8,084 bases of DNA, from positions 1 to 8,084 of the forward strand of contig CATMVR010000203.1 of NCBI GenBank assembly GCA_950075905.1. Reading direction: 5' to 3'. The DNA is from an uncultured Persicitalea sp. (GTDB lineage: Bacteria; Bacteroidota; Bacteroidia; Cytophagales; Spirosomataceae). Position numbers and translations under genes: made by a program. Below are positions 1 through 6,518 of the stretch, one piece after another; positions within the stretch are counted from its first letter, which is position 1, and the number at the start of each line of letters is the position of its first letter. Below the pieces are notes generated by a model that did not search any database, had not been told where the DNA came from, and worked only from the letters and a program-made list of their open reading frames with translations.

Positions 1-843
1 TGGGAGTTGTCCCTTACCTGGCGCGACAAAATCAAGACCGACTGGAGCTACGATGTAACACTGGCTCTGGCTGATGCGCAGGCTACCATCACCAAGTTTG
101 AGAACCCATCGGGAGCCCTGCCCGCCAGTAACCGCTACTACGTGGGTCAGAAACTCGGCGAAATCTGGGGTTATCAGACGGTTGGCTTGTTCCAGACGCA
201 GGACGAGGTAAATAATGCTCCTGATCAGTCGCGGATTGGTAACAACTGGCGGCCTGGCGATGTGCAATACGCCGACCTGAACGGCGACGGCATCATCAGC
301 CCCGGTAAGAACACACTGGACGATCCGGGCGACCGGACCATAATCGGTAACAGTACCCCCCGGTACAGCTTCGGTATCAACACCAGCATTGCCTACAAGA
401 ATTTCCGTCTGACGGCCTTCTTCCAGGGAATTGGCCAGGTTGATCACTGGCCTTCTTCCGGCAACTGGACCTGGTTCTTTCCCTACAATGCCGGCCACGT
501 GGAGCGTTACTACATCACCGATACCTGGACGCCCGAAAATCCGAATGCTTACTTCCCCGCCGCGCACATTTCAACCAGCGACAAAAAGAACCTCCAGACG
601 CAATCGCGCTACCTGCAGAGTGCTGCCTATATACGGGCCAAGAACATCACTCTCAGCTACACCCTGCCTCAGAGCGTGATTAGCAAAATCAAAATGAGCC
701 GGGCGCAGGTATTCGTATCGGGTATGAACCTGTTTGAATTCACGAAGATCCGGAAGCCACTTGATCCGGAAAGCATTCAGTCTGGTGCCATTGAATATCC
801 TATGCAGCGCATCGGTACTATCGGTCTCAATGTGTCATTTTAA
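1..843 (+). CDS. SusC/RagA-family TonB-dependent outer-membrane transporter, C-terminal part (first copy)
   Basis: This is the 3' end of a SusC-like gene whose start lies left of the window. The frame is open from base 1 and gives 280 residues before TAA. It aligns with residues 803-1084 of the complete SusC at 3207-6461, about 81% identical by eye, with one 2-residue gap (ASNRYYVG here, NPGQGIFYVG there). It covers the last barrel strands. It includes an Asp/Asn/Gly-rich DLNGDG loop at fragment residues 92-97, a feature common in this family, and ends in NVSF with the terminal Phe typical of outer-membrane beta-barrels. In the family, SusC forms a TonB-energised barrel that imports oligosaccharides or other nutrients captured by its SusD partner. 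The susD gene follows after 45 bp, which fits co-transcription. The N-terminal domain, plug and substrate cannot be judged. The family call is firm. Confidence 0.95.
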   Translation, partial: WELSLTWRDKIKTDWSYDVTLALADAQATITKFENPSGALPASNRYYVGQKLGEIWGYQTVGLFQTQDEVNNAPDQSRIGNNWRPGDVQYADLNGDGIISPGKNTLDDPGDRTIIGNSTPRYSFGINTSIAYKNFRLTAFFQGIGQVDHWPSSGNWTWFFPYNAGHVERYYITDTWTPENPNAYFPAAHISTSDKKNLQTQSRYLQSAAYIRAKNITLSYTLPQSVISKIKMSRAQVFVSGMNLFEFTKIRKPLDPESIQSGAIEYPMQRIGTIGLNVSF

Positions 844-844
844 G

Positions 845-865
845 GGCAGCCGGCGATCGGTTGAA
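845..865 (+). repeat. Heptanucleotide repeat in the first susC-susD linker
   Basis: Starting one base after the susC stop codon, the linker reads as 7-base units GGCAGCC, GGCGATC and a decayed GGTTGAA. The same kind of heptamer follows the second susC stop (6462-6489). Bases 847-852 (CAGCCG) can also pair with 858-863 (CGGTTG), with one G-T wobble and a 5-base loop, giving a weak hairpin between the two genes. Whether this affects the SusC:SusD expression ratio is unknown. Confidence 0.5.
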
Positions 866-888
866 AAAACATTCAAACAATAAATTTT

Positions 889-2670
889 ATGAAAAAGAAC
901 ATATTTAAATTCAGCTTCGCGTTGGTAGTTACCTTTCTGGTAAGCGGCTGTAACGATGAGTTCCTGGAAAGGTACCCGCTGGATCAGATCACCAACGAGA
1001 CTTTTTGGAATACTGAAAACGATTTGGCCGTATACAACAACAGTTTGTATAACCTGGTACGCGACGATATAGATGTACCTATTCTTATGGGGCACCATGA
1101 TGGCTTCGCCAGTCACTACGCCAGCATCTGGTTTCAGGATGAGTTTACCGATAATATGGCCCCCCGGCATCCGCGCCACAACCGCTTCCAGCAGGTGCGG
1201 GCGGGCAAGCACAACGTTGCCTCCGGTGACCAGTGGTTTGGCTACGACGGCTGGAATTTCGTAAGGGCCATCAACGTAGGACTTGCCAATTACGACCGGG
1301 CCAATATACCCCAGGCCGCCAAAGACAAGTATATTGCCGAAGCGCGCCTGTTCCGGGGCTGGTTCTACGGCGAAAAAGTCAGCAAGTTTGGCGATGTACC
1401 CTACGTGGAGCGTGAGTTGAACATTGACTCGGAAGAGCTTTTTGCCGCCCGCACCCCCCGGGCCGAGGCGATGAAGAAAGTACTGGAGGATCTGAATTTT
1501 GCCACCGAAAAGCTCCCCAATGACTGGGGGGACGGCAACTCGCCGGGCCGCCTCAACCGCTGGGCTGCCCTGCTGGTAAAAGCCCGTATCTGTCTGTTTG
1601 AGGGTACCTTCAACAAGTATCATGGTATCGGCGATTCAAAAATGTGGCTGGAAGAAGCGGCCAAGGCTTCCAAAGAACTCATCGAGAAAGGCCCCTATCG
1701 CCTTTACAGCACGGGAGACCCCAAAAACGACTATAACGCGTACCACCGGGTGCTGGATCTAACTGGAAACCCCGAAGTGATCGCCTGGCGTAAGTACAAG
1801 ATCGGGGTCTTTACCAACCACGTGCAGTCATACTTCCCATATGCGGGAGGAGCTACCAAGAGCATGGTGGAAGATTACCTTGCCACTGACGGCCTTCCTA
1901 TTACACTATCGCCTTTGTATAAGGGTGATGAAAAACTTGAAGACGTCTTTGAAAACCGCGATCCTCGCCTCCGTCAGACGGTGCTGCACCCCGACGATAC
2001 CGAAAAGTACCGCTATGATCGTGAGGATGGACGGAGCTACCCCCGCCTGGAAGGAATGCCCGGTGGCGGTGTGAAATCTACTACGGGCTATCACATCATC
2101 AAGCACTACAATGCCGATGACCTGATTGGTAAGGCTTATAACACGGCCGAATCGCCGGCCATTATTCTGCGCTTTGCCGAGGCCCTGCTGATTTACGCCG
2201 AAGCCAAGGCCGAACTGGGTACTATTACCCAGGCTGATCTTGATATGTCCATCAATAAGCTACGTGACCGGGTGGCAATGCCGCACATGGAGTTGGGTAA
2301 TATCCCGGTAGACCCTCGCTATACCGCCGACGGAATTTCTCCTTTGATTGCCGAGATTCGTCGCGAGCGCCGCGTTGAGATGTTCATGGAAGGCCTGCGC
2401 TATCAGGACCTCCAGCGCTGGAAGCAGGGTAAGAAGTTGCTGACTCCTGACATGGGTATCCGGTGGAGTGCCGATGCCAAAGCCCGCTTTGCCGGTACCA
2501 CTATGCAAACGTCTATTGACCCTGTATCTGGCAAAGAGTACATTGACGTGTACAAAGGTACTGACTGGGCCAATCCTGTATTTGACGAAAGCAAGCATTA
2601 TTTCTGGCCTATTCCGTTGAATACCATTGCTCAAAACCCAGCCATCAAACAGAATCCCGGCTGGGAGTGA
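889..2670 (+). CDS. SusD/RagB-family outer-membrane nutrient-binding lipoprotein (first copy)
   Basis: A complete 593-residue SusD-like protein, a usual length for the family. The start at 889 gives a lysine-led lipoprotein signal peptide (MKKNIFKF, hydrophobic core, lipobox VSGC), so lipid attachment is predicted at Cys21. The upstream sequence is AT-rich (AATAAATTTT) without a Shine-Dalgarno motif, as is usual in Bacteroidota. Family landmarks in order are: the N-terminal FLERYPLDQ...ETFW segment (25-39), AEARLFRGWFY (150-160), FGDVPYV (167-173), GRLNRWAALL (220-229), RFAEALLIYAEA (428-439), the ERRVEMFMEGLRYQDLQRW block (493-511), and the C-terminal FWPIP...QNPGW ending (573-592). SusD proteins sit on the cell surface over the SusC barrel and capture ligand. 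The gene lies 45 bp after its susC and is followed by a terminator, so it is probably last in its unit. The substrate is unknown. Confidence 0.96.
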   Translation: MKKNIFKFSFALVVTFLVSGCNDEFLERYPLDQITNETFWNTENDLAVYNNSLYNLVRDDIDVPILMGHHDGFASHYASIWFQDEFTDNMAPRHPRHNRFQQVRAGKHNVASGDQWFGYDGWNFVRAINVGLANYDRANIPQAAKDKYIAEARLFRGWFYGEKVSKFGDVPYVERELNIDSEELFAARTPRAEAMKKVLEDLNFATEKLPNDWGDGNSPGRLNRWAALLVKARICLFEGTFNKYHGIGDSKMWLEEAAKASKELIEKGPYRLYSTGDPKNDYNAYHRVLDLTGNPEVIAWRKYKIGVFTNHVQSYFPYAGGATKSMVEDYLATDGLPITLSPLYKGDEKLEDVFENRDPRLRQTVLHPDDTEKYRYDREDGRSYPRLEGMPGGGVKSTTGYHIIKHYNADDLIGKAYNTAESPAIILRFAEALLIYAEAKAELGTITQADLDMSINKLRDRVAMPHMELGNIPVDPRYTADGISPLIAEIRRERRVEMFMEGLRYQDLQRWKQGKKLLTPDMGIRWSADAKARFAGTTMQTSIDPVSGKEYIDVYKGTDWANPVFDESKHYFWPIPLNTIAQNPAIKQNPGWE

Positions 2671-2683
2671 AGTTAATTTTGAA

Positions 2684-2707
2684 TTAGTGATTGAGTGAAT
2701 GAGTGAA
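2684..2707 (+). repeat. Short octamer tandem repeat after susD
   Basis: Three 8-base units in a row: TTAGTGAT, then TGAGTGAA twice exactly. The repeat lies 13 bp after the susD stop codon and before the terminator. It is too short to assign a role. It resembles a small slippage-type repeat. Confidence 0.55.
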
Positions 2708-2744
2708 TAAAAAAATAAATCATTTAGAATAAAACTCGTATCAT

Positions 2745-2783
2745 AAAAATCCCCAAAGCTCCTGGTGAGCTTCGGGGATTTTT
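2745..2783 (+). terminator. Intrinsic (rho-independent) terminator after the first SusCD pair, possibly bidirectional
   Basis: The arms at 2745-2761 and 2767-2783 pair over 17 positions with a single A-C mismatch (2755 against 2773) and a 5-base loop CTGGT. The outer five pairs are an A run on the left and a T run on the right. This gives a GC-rich core followed by a U tract in RNA from either strand. It lies 74 bp after the susD stop codon. It should end the first transcription unit and so separate the two SusCD pairs. Confidence 0.88.
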
Positions 2784-2885
2784 GCGTTAAATACTTCTTC
2801 CTGCGCCCGCGCGACTTTCCCCTCGGACAAGGTTAAGCTCTTCCCCTCCCGGCATATCGCCACTTCAATTCTAAGGTACCAATTC

Positions 2886-2915
2886 TTTGCAAATAAACAC
2901 TTGTAACTTTTGCAA
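2886..2915 (+). repeat. Paired TTTGCAA direct repeat in AT-rich DNA
   Basis: TTTGCAA occurs at 2886-2892 and 2909-2915, 23 bp apart start to start, or roughly two helical turns. Each copy contains the palindrome TTGCAA and is followed by A/T-rich TAAA. The spacing and position upstream of the second susC would suit a pair of regulator-binding half-sites, but this is inference and could be chance in AT-rich DNA. Confidence 0.3.
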
Positions 2916-3092
2916 TAAAAAATAATATTAAAAGAACACGGGTAAGGAAAATATTTTATCGTCTTTGGTAATAATCTTCAAGATCCAGAGTGGTGTATAG
3001 GACTTAGCAAAGTAATTGGTTTTCAGTGAGATTCAGTTCATTAATGTTCTTAAATCTCCACAGCTTATGGAAAAATAAAAATAGAAAACCAT

Positions 3093-3175
3093 CTCTTCGT
3101 CAGCCAGGCTGATGAGAGGCCGACCCTCCCCGGGATTCGGCACAGCAGGCTTTCTGATCCGCCGGGTCAGTGCCT
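3093..3175 (+). promoter_or_regulatory. Structured leader: three consecutive potential hairpins upstream of the second susC
   Basis: Three inverted repeats follow each other in a GC-rich stretch that ends 31 bp before the susC start codon. The first, 3093-3118, has CTCT/AGAG outer pairs and a TCAGC/GCTGA stem around CAG. The second, 3120-3140, pairs CCGA with TCGG and CCC with GGG. The third, 3147-3175, pairs AGGC with GCCT outside, and CTGATCC with GGGTCAG around a GCC loop, with one wobble. None is followed by a T run, so they are not intrinsic terminators. They could form a folded mRNA leader or contain an operator. I do not recognise a known riboswitch. Confidence 0.4.
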
Positions 3176-3206
3176 CAATACTATCTTACAACACTTACAT
3201 CTTTTT

Positions 3207-6200
3207 ATGAAAAAAACGACTACAACACAAGTCAGGAGTATGTCTTTGACCTACTCGCTGGCGCTGGGATTGCTGCTACTTCAGGTAGCTGCACCCATCA
3301 GCGCAAATGCATATACACCCGCTTCAACCAAAAAGGCGGTAGCCCCCAAACGGCAGATATCCGGCACAGTAAACGACGAAACTGGCAACGGACTTCCGGG
3401 CGTGAGTGTGGTAATAAAAGGAACCACCCGCGGTACTACCACCAACAGTGATGGCAAATATCAAATTGATGTACCCAATGACAATACTATCCTGGTATTC
3501 AGCTTTGTGGGATATGGCTCAAAAGAAGTTACGGTTGGTACCCAAAGTACGGTTGATGTCAGCCTTACCGTGGAAGACAAGGTACTTAGCGAAGTAGTAG
3601 TGGTGGGCTACGGCACCCAGCAGAAGGTCAACCTGACCGGTGCCGTGGGCGTGGCCGACTCCAAGCGGCTCGAAAACCGCCCCATTGCCAATGCCGGCGA
3701 AGGTTTGCAGGGGGTAATACCTAACCTGAATATCACGGTTCGGAACGGTGACCCAGCTCAGGCTACTCAGTTTAACATCAGAGGGTACGAATCAATTAAC
3801 GGTGGATCTCCTCTGATTCTGGTCGATAACGTACCCATGGACATCAACCGGATCAACCCTAACGACATTGAGTCTATATCTGTACTGAAAGATGCTTCTG
3901 CCGCCGCCGTATACGGAGCACGAGCAGCCTTTGGGGTAGTTTTAGTTACCACTAAAAGTGGCAAAGCCGGGAAAATCCAGGTCAACTTCGGCTCGCAGTT
4001 TTCGCTGGCCAAGCCGATTTTCAATATGGATGTGGTGACTGATCCTTACGAATTTGTTCAGGCGCGGAACGCCGCCAATATCCGCACAAACGGCAACCCC
4101 TCCTACGACCCTGACTTCGTAGCAGCTACCAAAAAATACTCCGAGAATCCCATAGCGGCCAACGAGTGGGGAGTAGTCAACGGGCGTTTGCAGTACTACG
4201 GCTTCAACCGCTACCAGGAGAAGATCATGACTGACTTTGCTCCAACAAACCAGCAGGATCTGTCGGTAGCGGGTGGTAGCGAGAAGTCAAAGTTTTTCGT
4301 CTCGCTGGGAAGATTCAGCAAAGATGGGTACTTAACGATGAACAATGAGAAGTTCAAGCGGTATAACATGTTGGTAAAGGCTGATTTTCAGGTAAACAAA
4401 TGGTTGAATCTGGACAATAAGGTAGTTTTCAACTCCCAGAACAGCGACAAACCGCACTTTTACAACTGGGATGTAAATATCAACTCATTGGCACGGGTCA
4501 ACCCCATTCAGCCCATTCAGTTTCCTGATCTTCCCCACTACATCACGCCCGGCGACCGCGACCAGTATGCACAATATATTGGTAAGTATTTTGGTGGCAC
4601 CAACTTCTTTCCCTACCTGCAAGACGGTGGCCGCGAGACATTCACAAGAAACGACATCTGGCTGACCCAGGGCGCGACGCTGACCCCACTACCCGGCTTA
4701 ATGGTTAAGGGCAACTTCTCCTACAACATCTTTAACCAGATGTACCAGGATGTTCAGAGCAAAATCGAAATTGTGGACACTGACCTGCTGGCCAAAAGCC
4801 CCATCAGCAATGGTTTCAGTGGCGACGACTGGATTGAAAATCGTAACTCTTATAACCAGTACTATGTGATAAATGCCTACGCGCAGTACACGCTGCAGAA
4901 TACCGGCAAGCACAACCTGACAACGATGGTGGGATATAACGAAGAAGCCGGACGCAATAGCTCGGTGTATGCCCAGGCCCGCCAACTTATCACTCCACTG
5001 GTAACTGACCTGAATGCCACAACGGGCGTACAGCGGACATTGGGGGGCAAGTCGCACGTAGCTCTGCGCGGGGTGTTCTACCGTGTTACTTACAACTATG
5101 ACGACCGTTACCTGCTGGAAGCAAACGGACGTTACGACGGTACCTCCCGCTTTCCCAAAGACAGTCGTTTCGGATTCTTCCCTTCCTTCTCAGCGGGCTG
5201 GCGGATCAACAACGAGAACTTTATGTCGGGTACCAATAACTGGCTGGATAATCTGAAATTGCGCGCTTCTTATGGTACTTTGGGCAACCAGACCATCCAA
5301 AACCGCAGCAATGGAAACCAGCTTTTCTACCCTTACATTTCGGCTATGGGTACCGGACAGGCTCCTTTCCTGTTCTCAAACACCACAGCCCCATTTGTTT
5401 CGCCTGCGGGCTTAGTGAGCCCCAATCTTACTTGGGAATCAGTAACTTCCAAAAACATTGGTCTGGACTTAACAGTATTGAAGAGCCGTCTCGACCTATC
5501 GTTTGACTTATACACACGGGATACCAAAAACATGCTGATGAACGTCGATTATCCAGATATCCTGGGTACCAACGCTCCTCAGGAAAACGCTGCCGACCTT
5601 CGTACAAAGGGTTGGGAGTTGTCCCTCACCTGGCGCGACAAGTTCAGGACCGACTGGAGCTACGATGTGACGCTGGCCCTGGCCGATGCCCAGGCCACCA
5701 TTACCCGTTTCCAGAACCCCAGTGGGGCCTTGCCAAATCCGGGCCAGGGTATCTTCTACGTAGGGCAGAAACTCGGAGAAATTTGGGGTTATGAGACTGT
5801 TGGTATTTTCCAGACCGAGGAAGCTGTTAAGGCTGCACCGAATCAGTCCCGTCTAGGTAACGGCTGGAAGGCCGGAGACATCCAGTACGCCGACTTGAAC
5901 GGCGATGGCATCATCAGCCCCGGTAAAAACACGCTGGCAGATCCGGGCGACCGCCGCATTATCGGTAACTCTTCTCCCCGTTACAGCTTCGGAATCAACA
6001 CCAGCATTGCCTACAAGAATCTGCGATTGACCGCCTTCTTCCAGGGCATCGGCCAGGCCGACTACCTACCCGACAACGGCAACTGGACATGGTTTTACCC
6101 ATTCAATGCGGGCCACGTAGAACGCTACTATATCACGGATACCTGGACACCTGAAAATCCGAATGCCTACTTCCCCGCCGCGCACATCTCGACCAGCGAC

Positions 6201-6461
6201 AAGAAGAACGTACAGGGCCAAACCCGTTTCCTGCAAAACGCTGCTTATCTGCGCGCCAAGAACGTCACCCTTAGCTACACCCTTCCGGTGGCGCTTAGCA
6301 GTAAGATTGGTATGAGCCGCGCCCAGGTGTACGTATCAGGGATGAACCTGTTCGAAATCACCAAGATTCGTAAACCGCTCGATCCCGAAACCATTCAAAC
6401 GCAGGTGATCGAGTACCCCATGCAGCGTATTGGTACGGTGGGTATCAATGTATCATTTTAA
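3207..6461 (+). CDS. SusC/RagA-family TonB-dependent outer-membrane transporter (second copy, complete)
   Basis: A complete 1084-residue SusC-like transporter of normal family length. The start at 3207 gives a signal peptide with a basic N-region and a hydrophobic core, and probable cleavage after ANA at residue 35. A later Met at residue 12 would lose the basic part. Residues 50-122 form a carboxypeptidase-regulatory-like beta domain (ISGTVND...GLPGVSVVIKGT...DGKYQIDV). A conserved EVVVVGYGTQ segment follows (129-138), and the plug occupies about 140-253 with FNIRGYES, LILVDNVP and the signature IESISVLKDASAAAVYGARA (221-240). The rest is a beta-barrel, with a DLNGDG loop at 896-901 and a terminal NVSF. 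No N-terminal STN domain is seen, so anti-sigma signalling through this protein is not indicated. It should import a ligand, powered by TonB, together with the SusD encoded 57 bp downstream. The substrate is unknown. Confidence 0.97.
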   Translation: MKKTTTTQVRSMSLTYSLALGLLLLQVAAPISANAYTPASTKKAVAPKRQISGTVNDETGNGLPGVSVVIKGTTRGTTTNSDGKYQIDVPNDNTILVFSFVGYGSKEVTVGTQSTVDVSLTVEDKVLSEVVVVGYGTQQKVNLTGAVGVADSKRLENRPIANAGEGLQGVIPNLNITVRNGDPAQATQFNIRGYESINGGSPLILVDNVPMDINRINPNDIESISVLKDASAAAVYGARAAFGVVLVTTKSGKAGKIQVNFGSQFSLAKPIFNMDVVTDPYEFVQARNAANIRTNGNPSYDPDFVAATKKYSENPIAANEWGVVNGRLQYYGFNRYQEKIMTDFAPTNQQDLSVAGGSEKSKFFVSLGRFSKDGYLTMNNEKFKRYNMLVKADFQVNKWLNLDNKVVFNSQNSDKPHFYNWDVNINSLARVNPIQPIQFPDLPHYITPGDRDQYAQYIGKYFGGTNFFPYLQDGGRETFTRNDIWLTQGATLTPLPGLMVKGNFSYNIFNQMYQDVQSKIEIVDTDLLAKSPISNGFSGDDWIENRNSYNQYYVINAYAQYTLQNTGKHNLTTMVGYNEEAGRNSSVYAQARQLITPLVTDLNATTGVQRTLGGKSHVALRGVFYRVTYNYDDRYLLEANGRYDGTSRFPKDSRFGFFPSFSAGWRINNENFMSGTNNWLDNLKLRASYGTLGNQTIQNRSNGNQLFYPYISAMGTGQAPFLFSNTTAPFVSPAGLVSPNLTWESVTSKNIGLDLTVLKSRLDLSFDLYTRDTKNMLMNVDYPDILGTNAPQENAADLRTKGWELSLTWRDKFRTDWSYDVTLALADAQATITRFQNPSGALPNPGQGIFYVGQKLGEIWGYETVGIFQTEEAVKAAPNQSRLGNGWKAGDIQYADLNGDGIISPGKNTLADPGDRRIIGNSSPRYSFGINTSIAYKNLRLTAFFQGIGQADYLPDNGNWTWFYPFNAGHVERYYITDTWTPENPNAYFPAAHISTSDKKNVQGQTRFLQNAAYLRAKNVTLSYTLPVALSSKIGMSRAQVYVSGMNLFEITKIRKPLDPETIQTQVIEYPMQRIGTVGINVSF

Positions 6462-6489
6462 GGCAATCGACTGTCGGCAATCGGCGGTC
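6462..6489 (+). repeat. Heptanucleotide tandem repeat in the second susC-susD linker
   Basis: Four 7-base units start immediately after the susC stop codon: GGCAATC, GACTGTC, GGCAATC, GGCGGTC. A partial GGC follows at 6490-6492. Read as a 14-base unit, the two copies match at 12 of 14 positions. The shorter linker of the first pair has related units at the same place. The repeat occupies about half of the 57-bp linker and lies upstream of the AT-rich start region of susD. Confidence 0.7.
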
Positions 6490-6518
6490 GGCTTTTCAGA
6501 ACTTTACTAAAAATTGAC

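Larger units (their letters stand above)
1..2454 (+). repeat. Tandem gene-pair duplication, left copy (visible part)
   Basis: This stretch, from within the first susC to codon 522 of the first susD, is homologous to 5613-8084 in the same order and orientation. The length difference of 18 bp comes from 6 bp in susC and 12 bp in the susC-susD linker. The true left limit of the duplicated unit is outside the window. Confidence 0.9.
2671..3206 (+). promoter_or_regulatory. 536-bp intergenic region between the two SusCD pairs; presumed leader and control region of the second pair
   Basis: I see no credible gene here. From left to right it holds an octamer repeat (2684-2707) and a strong terminator hairpin (2745-2783). 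A pyrimidine-rich stretch follows with TTCCCCTC twice (2817-2824 and 2841-2848). A very AT-rich stretch (about 2880-2965) carries two TTTGCAA copies. TTCAGT then occurs twice at 10-bp spacing (3022-3027, 3032-3037), and last comes a GC-rich stretch with three potential hairpins (3093-3175). A promoter for the downstream susC is expected here because of the terminator. However, I find no good match to the Bacteroidota consensus (TTTG, 17-23 bp, TAnnTTTG) at a suitable place, so the transcription start is unknown. Confidence 0.6.

Noticed and set aside
835..1623. 262-codon open frame on the minus strand across the first susD
   Set aside because: It lies wholly opposite a well-supported SusD gene, has no recognisable domain, and its low-complexity composition is what the complement of GC-rich codons gives. 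The shorter minus-strand frames at 2260-2634 and 4698-5057 were rejected for the same reason.
2674..2681. TAATTTTG, an exact match to the Bacteroidota -7 element TAnnTTTG
   Set aside because: There is no TTG at 17-23 bp upstream. It lies just after the susD stop codon and before the terminator, so any transcript would end within about 100 bases. Probably chance.
2886..2912. TTTG (2886-2889) and AACTTTTG (2905-2912) as a promoter for the second susC
   Set aside because: The -7 element has one mismatch and the spacer is only about 15 bp, shorter than the usual 17-23. Not strong enough to list as a promoter.
3170..3451. 93-codon + strand frame overlapping the start of the second susC
   Set aside because: It is out of frame with the clear SusC signal peptide and first domain, starts within a hairpin, and shows no family features.
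6462..6492. CRISPR-like or terminator structure after the second susC
   Set aside because: The repeat units are 7 bases with no spacers, and I could not find a stable inverted repeat followed by a T run. The short TTTT at 6493-6496 lacks a proper stem.
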